Shown here piece after piece: positions 24,774 to 32,620 of a stretch of 46,320 bases of DNA. The number at the start of each line of letters is the position of its first letter. Position 1 is the stretch's first letter. Both the position numbers and the translations under genes were made by a program. Location: contig JAKADY010000023.1 of the NCBI GenBank assembly GCA_021826065.1, positions 1 to 46,320 of the forward strand, read 5' to 3'. The notes under the pieces were generated by a model. That model ran no database searches, was not told the DNA's origin, and saw nothing but the letters and a program-made list of their open reading frames with translations. The DNA comes from Pseudomonadota bacterium. Lineage in GTDB: Bacteria; Pseudomonadota; Gammaproteobacteria; Burkholderiales; Thiobacillaceae.

Positions 24774-26111
24774 ATGACCGACACCAAGATCATCGTCCTC
24801 GACGACGACCCCACCGGCGCGCAGACGGTGCATTCCTGCCTGCTCGCCACCCGCTGGGACATCGACACCCTGCGCGAGGCCCTGGATGACCCGGCGCCGC
24901 TGTTTTTCGTGCTCACCAACACGCGGGCCATGGACGCGGGGCGCGCCGCCGCCGTCACGCGCGAGGTCTGCGCAAACCTCAGGCTCGCCCTGGCGCAGCG
25001 CGCGAAGAGCGGGCGGCCGGTGAACCCCATCTTCGTGAGCCGCTCCGACTCCACCCTGCGCGGCCACTATCCGGTCGAGACCGATGTGATGGCCGAGGTG
25101 TTGGGGCCCTTCGACGCCCACTTCCTGGTGCCGGCCTTCTTCGAGGGCGATCGCATCACCGTCGACGGCGTGCATTACCTGGTGGTCGAGGGCCGGCGGG
25201 TGCCGGTGGCCGAGACCGAGTTCGCCCGCGACTCGGTCTTCGGCTATCGCGAGAGCTTCCTGCCCGCCTATGTCGAGGAGAAGACCGGCGGCCGCATCCG
25301 CGCCGATCGGGTGCAGCACTTCGGGCTCGCCGAGCTGCGCGCGGGCTGTCTCGACCGGCTGCTGGCCCTGAGCGGCAACGCCTGTTGCGTGGTCGATGCC
25401 GAGCGCCAGGACGACCTCGACCGTTTCGCCGCTGCGGTGCGTGAGGCCACCGCACGGGGCAAGCGCTTCCTCTTCCGCAGCGCGGCGAGCCTGCTCACCG
25501 CCCTGGCGGGGCTGCCGCCGCAACCCGTGCCGGCGGCGAAGATGGCGGCCTATGTGCGCGGTGGGCGCCCCGGCGCGATCCTGGTCGGCTCGCATGTGGC
25601 CAAGACCACCGCCCAGCTCGAGCGCCTGCTGCAGGAGCCCGGGCTCGCCCCGATCGAGCTGGACGTCGGCCGCCTGCCGCAGGCGCGCACCGAGCGGGTG
25701 GCCGCCGTCTGCCAGGTTGCGCAGGAGGCCCACGACCAGGGCTTGACCCCCGTCATCTACACCAGCCGGCGCGAGCGTAGCTTCGCCAGTCAGGCCGAGC
25801 GGCTGGCTTTCGGCGAGGTGGTCTCCGCCACCCTGATGGACATCGTCCGCGGCCTGCCGGCGGGCATCGGCTACCTGATCAGCAAGGGCGGGATCACCTC
25901 CAACGACGTGCTCGCCACCGGGCTCGCGCTCAAGACCGCGCGCGTGGTGGGGCAGATCCTCGCCGGCTGCTCGGTGGTGTGCTGCCCCGCCGATCACCCG
26001 CGCTTTCCCGATCTGCCGGTGGTCATCTTCCCGGGCAACGTCGGTTCTGAGGATGCCCTGGCGCGGGTCTACCGCCGCCTGGCGGGACTGGAGCGCGCCC
26101 CGGCGGCATGA
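24774..26111 (+). CDS. DUF1537 four-carbon acid-sugar kinase family protein
   Basis: A 445-residue member of the DUF1537 kinase family, with an N-terminal Asp-rich sugar-binding domain (IIVLDDDPTGAQTVH, FVLTNTRAMD, VSRSDSTLRGHYPVE) and a C-terminal nucleotide-binding domain (AILVGSHVAKTTAQLERL, IYTSRRERSF, YLISKGGITSNDVL, VVIFPGNVGSEDALARVYRRL). Described members phosphorylate 3-oxotetronate, D-threonate, D-erythronate or related C4 acid sugars with ATP. It follows the TPP enzyme by 16 bases and precedes glcD by 13, so all are in one operon. None of the usual partners (OtnC aldolase, OtnI isomerase, PdxA2 or a tetronate dehydrogenase) is in the window, which makes this context unusual. Confidence 0.92.
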   Translation: MTDTKIIVLDDDPTGAQTVHSCLLATRWDIDTLREALDDPAPLFFVLTNTRAMDAGRAAAVTREVCANLRLALAQRAKSGRPVNPIFVSRSDSTLRGHYPVETDVMAEVLGPFDAHFLVPAFFEGDRITVDGVHYLVVEGRRVPVAETEFARDSVFGYRESFLPAYVEEKTGGRIRADRVQHFGLAELRAGCLDRLLALSGNACCVVDAERQDDLDRFAAAVREATARGKRFLFRSAASLLTALAGLPPQPVPAAKMAAYVRGGRPGAILVGSHVAKTTAQLERLLQEPGLAPIELDVGRLPQARTERVAAVCQVAQEAHDQGLTPVIYTSRRERSFASQAERLAFGEVVSATLMDIVRGLPAGIGYLISKGGITSNDVLATGLALKTARVVGQILAGCSVVCCPADHPRFPDLPVVIFPGNVGSEDALARVYRRLAGLERAPAA

Positions 26112-26124
26112 TCAAATGGGGGGC

Positions 26125-27600
26125 ATGAACCAGACGACCCCGCACCCACGCCGGGCCGAGCTGATCCAGGGTCTGCTCGCCATCCTGCCGGCCGACAGCG
26201 TGCTGTACGAGCCCGAGGACCTGCGCCCCTACGAGTGCGACGGGCTGTCCGCTTACCGCGCGCTGCCCATGGTGGTGGCCCTGCCGTCCAGCGTCGAGCA
26301 GGTGCAGGCGGTCATGCGGCTCGCGTATCGGCTCAAGGTCCCGGTGGTCGCCCGCGGCGCCGGCACAGGGCTGTCGGGCGGTGCCCTGCCGCGGGCGGAC
26401 GGCCTGCTGCTGTCGCTCGCCCGGCTCAAGTCCATCCTGGCCATCGACCCCATCGCCCGCACCGCCCGCGTCCAGCCCGGTGTGCGCAACCTGGCCATCT
26501 CCGAGGCGGCGCGGCCCTACGGCCTGTATTACGCCCCCGACCCCTCCTCGCAGATCGCCTGCACCATCGGCGGCAACGTGGCCGAGAACTCGGGCGGCGT
26601 GCACTGCCTGAAATACGGCCTGACCGTGCACAACGTGCTCAAACTGGAGGTGGTCACGGTCGAGGGCGAGCGCCTGACCTTGGGCAGCGACGCCCTGGAT
26701 GCGCCGGGCTACGACCTGCTGGCGCTGATGACCGGCTCGGAGGGGCTGCTCGCGGTGGTGGTGGAGGCCACCGTGCGCCTGCTGCCCCTGCCCGAGCGCG
26801 CCCAGGTCCTGCTCGCCGCATTCGACGACGTCGCCCGCGCCGGGGCGGCGGTGGGCGCCATCATCGCCGCCGGCATCATCCCCGCCGGTCTGGAGATGAT
26901 GGACAACCCCGCCATCCGCGCGGCGGAGGCCTTCGTGCAGGCCGGCTATCCGGTCGAGGCCGCCGCCATCCTGCTGGTCGAACTGGACGGCACCAATGCC
27001 GAGGTCTCCGAGCAGGTCATGCGGGTGCGCGAGCTGCTGCTCGCCAGCGGCGCCCGCGAGGTGCGCACCGCGCGCGACGAGGCCGAACGGCAGTTGTTCT
27101 GGAAGGGCCGCAAGGCCGCCTTTCCGGCGGTGGGGCGCATCTCGCCCGACTACTATTGCATGGACGGCACCATCCCGCGCCGGCGGCTGCCCGAGGTGCT
27201 TGAACGCATCGCGCAGCTTTCGCAGGCGTACGGCCTGGCGGTGGCCAACGTCTTCCACGCCGGCGACGGCAACCTGCACCCGCTGATCCTCTATGACGCC
27301 AACCGGCCGGGCGAGCTGGAGCGCACGGAGGAACTGGGCCAGCGCATCCTGGAGCTGTGCGTCGAGGTGGGCGGCACCATCACCGGCGAGCACGGCGTGG
27401 GGGTGGAGAAACTGGCGGGGATGTGTGCGCAGTTCGGGGCGGCGGAGCTCGCCCAGTTCCACGCGGTGAAGGCCGCCTTCGACCCCGACGGGCTGCTCAA
27501 TCCCGGCAAGGCGGTACCGACCCTGCACCGCTGCGCCGAGTTCGGCGCCATGCACGTGCATGGCGGCAATCCGCGCTTTCCGGAACTACCGAGATTCTAG
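26125..27600 (+). CDS. glcD: Glycolate oxidase FAD-linked subunit GlcD
   Basis: A 491-residue VAO-type flavoprotein subunit of glycolate oxidase, which oxidises glycolate to glyoxylate and passes electrons on through GlcF. The FAD domain carries PVVARGAGTGLSGGALP (residues ~72-88) and CTIGGNVAENSGGVHCLKYG (about 146-165). The C-terminal FAD-oxidase domain has FHAGDGNLHPLILYD, GGTITGEHGVGVEK and AFDPDGLLNPGK. Length and motifs match GlcD. The ATG at 26125 is preceded by a G-rich site. It lies between the DUF1537 gene and glcE. The enzyme acts at the inner face of the cytoplasmic membrane. Confidence 0.96.
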   Translation: MNQTTPHPRRAELIQGLLAILPADSVLYEPEDLRPYECDGLSAYRALPMVVALPSSVEQVQAVMRLAYRLKVPVVARGAGTGLSGGALPRADGLLLSLARLKSILAIDPIARTARVQPGVRNLAISEAARPYGLYYAPDPSSQIACTIGGNVAENSGGVHCLKYGLTVHNVLKLEVVTVEGERLTLGSDALDAPGYDLLALMTGSEGLLAVVVEATVRLLPLPERAQVLLAAFDDVARAGAAVGAIIAAGIIPAGLEMMDNPAIRAAEAFVQAGYPVEAAAILLVELDGTNAEVSEQVMRVRELLLASGAREVRTARDEAERQLFWKGRKAAFPAVGRISPDYYCMDGTIPRRRLPEVLERIAQLSQAYGLAVANVFHAGDGNLHPLILYDANRPGELERTEELGQRILELCVEVGGTITGEHGVGVEKLAGMCAQFGAAELAQFHAVKAAFDPDGLLNPGKAVPTLHRCAEFGAMHVHGGNPRFPELPRF

Positions 27601-27611
27601 TTGGCCCTGCG

Positions 27612-28865
27612 GTGCTGCCTACTGCCGATCTGACCGAGGACCTCGCCGAGCGCGTTCGTGCCGCCTACGCCGCCGGCACCCCGCTCGCCATCGTCGGCGG
27701 CGGGACCAAGGCCTGGCTGGGCCGCCCCCTGCATGGCGAGCGGTTGGACGTCTCCGGCCACCGCGGCATCGTCAGCTACGAGCCGACCGAGCTCACCCTC
27801 ACCGCCCGCGCCGGCACACCGCTCGCCGAGATCGAGGCGGCGCTGGCCGAGCGGGGCCAATGCCTTGCCTTCGAGCCGCCGCACTTCCTCGTGAAAGTCG
27901 CGCAGCGACTCTCGAAACTCCCCTCGCCCGCAAGCGGGAGAGGGGATGGGGGTGAGGGGCTCGCCACCCTGGGCGGCACGGTGGCCTGCAACCTTTCCGG
28001 CCCGGCCCGGCCCTATACCGGCGCCTGCCGCGACTTCGTCCTGGGGGTGCGCCTCATCAACGGCCGCGGCGAGGTTCTGCGCTTCGGTGGCGAGGTGATG
28101 AAGAACGTCGCCGGCTACGACCTCTCGCGCCTGATGGCCGGCGCCCAGGGCACGCTGGGGGTGTTGCTGGAGGTGAGCCTCAAGGTCCTGCCCCGCCCGC
28201 CGGCCGAGCTCACCCTCGCCCTGGAGCTGGATGCCGCAGCAGCCGTCGAACGCTTTAACGCCTGGGCGGGCCAGCCTCTGCCCATCACGGCGGCCTGCCA
28301 CGTCGGCGAGCGCGCCTATGTACGCCTGTCCGGGGCCGAGGCGGCGGTGCGGGCCGCGCGCCAGCGCCTGGGGGGCGAGGTGATCGAGGCGGGCGCGGCC
28401 TTCTGGCAATCGGTGCGGGAGCTCGAACACGGTTTCTTCAAGGCGCCCGGCGTCCTCTGGCGCCTGTCGCTGCCACCCGCCGCGCCGGTCGATCTGAAGC
28501 TGCGCCAGTTCATCGACTGGGGCGGGGCGCAGCGCTGGGTGGTGAGCGATGCCGAGCTCTGGGACCTGGCCGCCGCGGCCGGTGGACATGCCACCCGTTA
28601 CCATAAAAGTCGCGCCAGTGACTCACCACGCTCCCCTCCCCCGCAAGCGGGGGAGGGGCTGGGGGTGAGGGAACCGTTCATGGCCGGCACGAGCGCTTCC
28701 ATGAGTGGGGGCGACCTGTCGGCCATGAACGGTTACCGCGGCGGTCGCCGCGATCGTGTGTTCCAGCCCTTGAATCCGGCCCTGCTCGCGTTACACCGGC
28801 GGCTTAAGGCCGCCTTCGACCCCAAGGGCATCCTCAACCCCGGCCGGCTCTACCCGGAACTCTGA
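27612..28865 (+). CDS. glcE: Glycolate oxidase subunit GlcE, with two in-frame repeat insertions
   Basis: The second FAD-binding subunit of glycolate oxidase. Core motifs are PLAIVGGGTKAWLGRP, ALAERGQCLAFEPPHF, TLGGTVACNLSGPARPY, DFVLGVRLINGRGEVLRFGG, MKNVAGYDLSRLMAGA and the end AFDPKGILNPGRLYPEL. GlcE is normally ~350 residues; this frame gives ~417. The excess is two insertions: about 25 residues after EPPHF (27888-27962) and 45 residues after GGHATRY (28598-28737 region), both from palindromic repeats and both kept in frame. Without them the sequence joins smoothly. The start is uncertain: GTG 27612 is the first usable codon after the glcD stop, without a good ribosome binding site. It overlaps glcF by one base. 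Confidence 0.9.
   Translation: MLPTADLTEDLAERVRAAYAAGTPLAIVGGGTKAWLGRPLHGERLDVSGHRGIVSYEPTELTLTARAGTPLAEIEAALAERGQCLAFEPPHFLVKVAQRLSKLPSPASGRGDGGEGLATLGGTVACNLSGPARPYTGACRDFVLGVRLINGRGEVLRFGGEVMKNVAGYDLSRLMAGAQGTLGVLLEVSLKVLPRPPAELTLALELDAAAAVERFNAWAGQPLPITAACHVGERAYVRLSGAEAAVRAARQRLGGEVIEAGAAFWQSVRELEHGFFKAPGVLWRLSLPPAAPVDLKLRQFIDWGGAQRWVVSDAELWDLAAAAGGHATRYHKSRASDSPRSPPPQAGEGLGVREPFMAGTSASMSGGDLSAMNGYRGGRRDRVFQPLNPALLALHRRLKAAFDPKGILNPGRLYPEL
27888..27962 (+). repeat. Palindromic repeat inserted in frame in glcE, copy A
   Basis: A ~75-base segment with the core CTCCCCTCGCCCGC-AAGC-GGGAGAGGGG and a GGGGGTGAGGGG tail. It is preceded by AAAGTCGCGCAGCGACTC. It aligns end to end with copy B at 28603-28670. 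In this frame it encodes LSKLPSPASGRGDGGEG, a peptide known from a widespread proteobacterial repeat. It interrupts the GlcE sequence between EPPHF and ATLGG without breaking the frame. Confidence 0.88.
28597..28737 (+). repeat. Composite palindromic insertion in frame in glcE, copy B, with 6-bp direct repeats
   Basis: Direct repeats GTTACC at 28597-28602 and 28732-28737 lie exactly 135 bases (45 codons) apart. Between them are a copy of the glcE copy A repeat (CTCCCCTCCCCCGC-AAGC-GGGGGAGGGG, ~28603-28670) and a hairpin with 15-bp perfect arms, AACCGTTCATGGCCG (28672-28686) and CGGCCATGAACGGTT (28720-28734). Taking out 135 bases restores GGHATRYRGGRRDRVFQ, the expected GlcE sequence. The frame stays open right through. 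Confidence 0.92.
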
Positions 28866-30100
28866 TGCAGACCCGGCTCACTGAGGACATCCGCGACACG
28901 GCGCTGGGCCGGGAGGCCGACGCCATCCTGCGCAGCTGTGTGCATTGCGGCTTCTGCACGGCCACCTGTCCGACCTATCAACTGTTGGGCGACGAACTGG
29001 ACGGGCCGCGCGGGCGCATCTATCTCATCAAGCAGGTCCTGGAAGGGCATGCCCCGACGCACAAGACCCAGCTGCACCTGGACCGCTGCCTCATCTGCCG
29101 CGCCTGTGAGACGACCTGCCCGTCGGGGGTGCGCTACGGCCGCTTGATCGACATCGGCCGGGCCGTGGTCGAGCGGCAGGTGCCGCGCGGCCTGGCACAG
29201 CGCCTGATGCGCCTGTCGTTGCTCAACGTCGTCCCCCACGCTGAACGCTTCGCCCTGTTGCTGCGCCTGGGACGGTTGCTGCAACCCCTGCTGCCGAGGC
29301 GGCTGCGGCGCAAGCTGCCGCCCCGGCAGGCGCCCGGCCCCTGGCCCGAGCGGCCGCACCCGCGCCGTATGCTGGCGCTGGCCGGCTGCGTGCAACAGGC
29401 CGCCACCCCGCGCACCAACGTCGCAGCAGCCCGCGTGCTCGACCGTCTCGGCATCGGCCTTACCGCGGTATCCGGCGCCGGCTGTTGCGGCGCGCTCGCC
29501 CACCACCTCGGTGCGGAGGAACAGGCGCGCGTGCAGATGCGCCGCAACATCGACGCCTGGTGGCCGCACATCGAGGCCGGGGCCGAGGCCATCGTCGTGA
29601 CGGCGAGCGGTTGCGGCGTGATGGTCAAGGACTACGGCACGCTGCTCGCCGATGACCCGGCCTATGCCGAGCGCGCCGCCCGCGTGAGCGCGATGACGCG
29701 CGACCTGGTCGAGGTGCTGGAAAAGGAAGACCTGACGCCGCTCAACGTGCGCGGCGAGGGGCGGCGCATCGTCTTCCACGCCCCCTGCACCCTGCAGCAC
29801 GGGCAGCGGCTGGCCGGCCGGGTGGAGGCCGTCCTGACCCGGCTGGGCTTCGAGCTCCCGCCGGTACGTGACGCGCACCTGTGTTGCGGCTCGGCCGGCA
29901 CCTATTCCCTGTTGCAGCCCGAGCTCTCCCGGCGGCTGCGCGACGACAAGCTCGCCGCCCTGCAGGCGGGCGGGCCCGAGCTGATCGCCACGGCCAACAT
30001 CGGCTGCCAGCTGCACCTGGCCAGCGGCACCGAGCGACCGGTGCGGCATTGGGTCGAACTGATCGAGGCGGCGATGGGGCAGGGGGGCGCTGGGGGTTAG
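28865..30100 (+). CDS. glcF: Glycolate oxidase iron-sulfur subunit GlcF
   Basis: The 411-residue iron-sulfur subunit that takes electrons from GlcD/GlcE. Two 4Fe-4S ferredoxin motifs are intact: CVHCGFCTATCP (residues ~25-36) and CLICRACETTCP (~76-87). Two CCG domains follow: the first ends at GAGCCGALAHHLG, the second at HLCCGSAGTYS. SGCGVMVKDYG and HAPCTLQHGQRL add the remaining conserved cysteines. The ATG overlaps the glcE TGA by one base. It is the last gene of the IclR-controlled operon; the next gene starts 72 bases later. Peripheral to the cytoplasmic membrane, feeding the quinone pool. Confidence 0.96.
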   Translation: MQTRLTEDIRDTALGREADAILRSCVHCGFCTATCPTYQLLGDELDGPRGRIYLIKQVLEGHAPTHKTQLHLDRCLICRACETTCPSGVRYGRLIDIGRAVVERQVPRGLAQRLMRLSLLNVVPHAERFALLLRLGRLLQPLLPRRLRRKLPPRQAPGPWPERPHPRRMLALAGCVQQAATPRTNVAAARVLDRLGIGLTAVSGAGCCGALAHHLGAEEQARVQMRRNIDAWWPHIEAGAEAIVVTASGCGVMVKDYGTLLADDPAYAERAARVSAMTRDLVEVLEKEDLTPLNVRGEGRRIVFHAPCTLQHGQRLAGRVEAVLTRLGFELPPVRDAHLCCGSAGTYSLLQPELSRRLRDDKLAALQAGGPELIATANIGCQLHLASGTERPVRHWVELIEAAMGQGGAGG

Positions 30101-30172
30101 ACAGGGGCAGGCTCACGCCATGAGCCACTGTCGGGTGCACACTCGAACGGTCGTCACCCGCCGGAGGATTCC

Positions 30173-32620
30173 ATGGCAGAGCCATACACCCCCGATCTCC
30201 CACTGGACGCGGCATCCGGACGCGGCGCGGCGCACGCCGATGCCGATGGCCTGGTCGCCGCCCTGAAGCGCAAATACCGCGAGCGCATCGTCGCCGAGTG
30301 GGTGCAGCCGGCCCGGCCCGCGCGCACCGCGCCGCTGCCCGATGATCTGGATCGGCGCCTCGTCGCCGCCCTGCATGGGCGGGGCATCACGCGCCTTTAC
30401 AGCCACCAGGCCGAGGCCCTGGCGCTGGCGCGATCCGGCCAGAACCTGGTGGTGGCCACGCCGACCGCCTCGGGCAAGTCCCTGTGTTACCACCTGCCGG
30501 TCTTGCAGGGCCTGCTCGCCGACGGCGCGCGCGCCCTCTATCTCTTTCCCACCAAGGCCCTGGCGCAGGACCAGCTCGCCGAATTGCTCGCCCTCAACGC
30601 CGCCGGCGGGCTGGGGGTGCGGGTCATGACCTTCGACGGCGACACGCCGGCGGACGCCCGCCGCAGCGTGCGCGAACACGGCGACATCGTCCTCTCCAAC
30701 CCGGACATGCTGCACCAGGGCATCCTGCCGCACCATCCGAAATGGGCGCGCTTCTTCGAAGGGTTGCAGACCGTGGTGATCGACGAGCTGCACACCTACC
30801 GGGGTGTGTTCGGCAGCCACGTCGCCAACGTCATCCGGCGCCTGAAGCGCATCTGCCACTTCTATGGGCGCCCACCGCGCTTCATCCTCGCCTCGGCCAC
30901 CATCGCCAACGCGCGCGAGCTGGGCGAGCGCCTGCTGGGAGAGCCCGTGGCGGCGATCACCGAATCCGGCGCCCCCCAGGGCAAGAAGACGGTGCTGCTG
31001 TGGAACCCGCCGGTGCTCAATCCCGACCTCAATCTGCGCGCCTCGGCCCGTTCGCAGAGCGCCCGCGTGGCCCGCCTGGCGGTGAAGGCGGGGCTCGCCT
31101 GCATCGTCTTCGCCAACAGCCGCCTCACCGTCGAGGTGCTTACGCGCTACCTCAAGGACGTGTTCGACCGTGATCCGCGCAAGCCGGCGCGCGTGGCCGC
31201 CTATCGCAGCGGCTATCTGCCCGACGAGCGGCGCGAGATGGAGCGGCGGCTGCGCGCCGGCCGGCTCGACTGCGTGGTCGCCACCTCCGCCCTGGAGCTG
31301 GGGGTGGACATCGGCGCCCTGGACGTAGCCATCCTCAACGGTTACCCCGGCAGCATCGCCGCCACCTGGCAGCGGCTGGGGCGGGCCGGTCGGCGCAACC
31401 GTGCGAGCCTCGGCATCCTGGTCGCCGGCAGCGAGCTGATGGACCAGTTCCTCGCCCGCCATCCCGACTTCCTCTTCGGCGCCTCACCCGAACACGCCCG
31501 CATCGACCCCGATCAGCTCCTGATCCTGATGGATCACCTGCGCTGCGCCGCCTTCGAACTGCCCTTCCGCACCGACGAGCGTTTCGGCCCACACCCGCTC
31601 GAACCCCTGCTCGCCTATCTGGAGGCGCATGGTGTCCTGCACCGCGAGGGCGCATCGTGGCACTGGATCGCCGACAGCTACCCGGCCAACGCCGTGAGCC
31701 TGCGCAGCGTGGCGGATGGCAATTTCACGGTCATTGACCTCAGCGACGGCCGCCAGCGGATGCTGGGCGAGGTGGATTACAGCGCGGCGGCGCTGACCCT
31801 CTACGAAGGGGCGATCTACCTGCACCAGGGTGAGCCCTGGCAGGTGGAGCGCCTGGACTGGATCGGGCGCAAGGCCTATGTCACGCGTACCCGGGCCGAC
31901 TATTACACCGACGCCATCGACTACACCCGGCTCAAGGTGTTGGACGTCTTCGGCGAGGCGCAGGGGGCGACGGCCCGCTGCAGCCACGGCGAGGTGCACG
32001 TGGTGCGGCGGGTGGCGGGCTACAAGAAGATCCGCTTCCACACTCACGAGAACGTGGGCTACGGACCGGTCAACCTGCCCGATCAGGAGATGCACACCAC
32101 GGCCCTGTGGTGGACCCTGGCCGACTGGGCGCTGGACACCGCCTTCCCCAGCCGTCAGGCCGCCCTGGACGGCTTCCTCGGCGCCGCGCACGCCCTGCAC
32201 CACCTCGCCGCCATGATGAGCCTGTCCGAGCCGCGCGATCTGGGCCGTGCGGTGGGCGATGGGGCGGCGACCTGGTCGGCGGTGCTGGAGGGCGACGGAC
32301 GCGGCGGCCTGCGCAGCCTGGAGGGGGCACCCCTCGACGCGGAGGCGGCCGGACGCCGTTTCCAGCCCACGCTCTATCTCTACGACAACTACCCCGGCGG
32401 CATCGGCCTCGCCGGCCCGCTGTTCGAGAGCCGCGCCGACCTCGTCCGCCGCGCCCGCACCCTGGTGACCGACTGCCCCTGCAGCGGCGGCTGTCCCGGC
32501 TGTGTCGGGCCGGTGTTGGGCGAGCGGGATGGCCTGAGCGCGAAACAGGCGGCGCGCATCGTCCTAGATCTGCTGGGCGAGCTGGATGCGAACGCGGAGG
32601 ACGGGCATGGACCTCACTGA
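30173..32620 (+). CDS. MrfA-like superfamily 2 DNA helicase (DEXH plus DUF1998/MZB domain)
   Basis: An 815-residue helicase matching the YprA/MrfA group. RecA domain 1 has the Q-like LYSHQAEAL, Walker A TASGKS (98-103), FPTKALAQDQ, DELHTYRG and SATIAN. RecA domain 2 has VFANSRLTVEVL, AAYRSGYLPDERREME, VATSALELGVDIGALD and WQRLGRAGRRN. The C-terminal DUF1998/zinc domain ends CPCSGGCPGCVGP, which supplies the four metal-binding cysteines. Bacillus MrfA works with the exonuclease MrfB in repair of mitomycin C-type damage, independent of UvrABC. The downstream gene here is the matching exonuclease, overlapping by 14 bases, so the pair forms an operon. Upstream GGAGGA sets the start. Confidence 0.93.
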   Translation: MAEPYTPDLPLDAASGRGAAHADADGLVAALKRKYRERIVAEWVQPARPARTAPLPDDLDRRLVAALHGRGITRLYSHQAEALALARSGQNLVVATPTASGKSLCYHLPVLQGLLADGARALYLFPTKALAQDQLAELLALNAAGGLGVRVMTFDGDTPADARRSVREHGDIVLSNPDMLHQGILPHHPKWARFFEGLQTVVIDELHTYRGVFGSHVANVIRRLKRICHFYGRPPRFILASATIANARELGERLLGEPVAAITESGAPQGKKTVLLWNPPVLNPDLNLRASARSQSARVARLAVKAGLACIVFANSRLTVEVLTRYLKDVFDRDPRKPARVAAYRSGYLPDERREMERRLRAGRLDCVVATSALELGVDIGALDVAILNGYPGSIAATWQRLGRAGRRNRASLGILVAGSELMDQFLARHPDFLFGASPEHARIDPDQLLILMDHLRCAAFELPFRTDERFGPHPLEPLLAYLEAHGVLHREGASWHWIADSYPANAVSLRSVADGNFTVIDLSDGRQRMLGEVDYSAAALTLYEGAIYLHQGEPWQVERLDWIGRKAYVTRTRADYYTDAIDYTRLKVLDVFGEAQGATARCSHGEVHVVRRVAGYKKIRFHTHENVGYGPVNLPDQEMHTTALWWTLADWALDTAFPSRQAALDGFLGAAHALHHLAAMMSLSEPRDLGRAVGDGAATWSAVLEGDGRGGLRSLEGAPLDAEAAGRRFQPTLYLYDNYPGGIGLAGPLFESRADLVRRARTLVTDCPCSGGCPGCVGPVLGERDGLSAKQAARIVLDLLGELDANAEDGHGPH

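Noticed and set aside
22901-25054. A 717-codon minus-strand open frame across the TPP enzyme and kinase genes
   Set aside because: It spans two well-supported plus-strand genes and their junction; composition is Gly/Ala/Arg/His-rich, as in antisense shadows.
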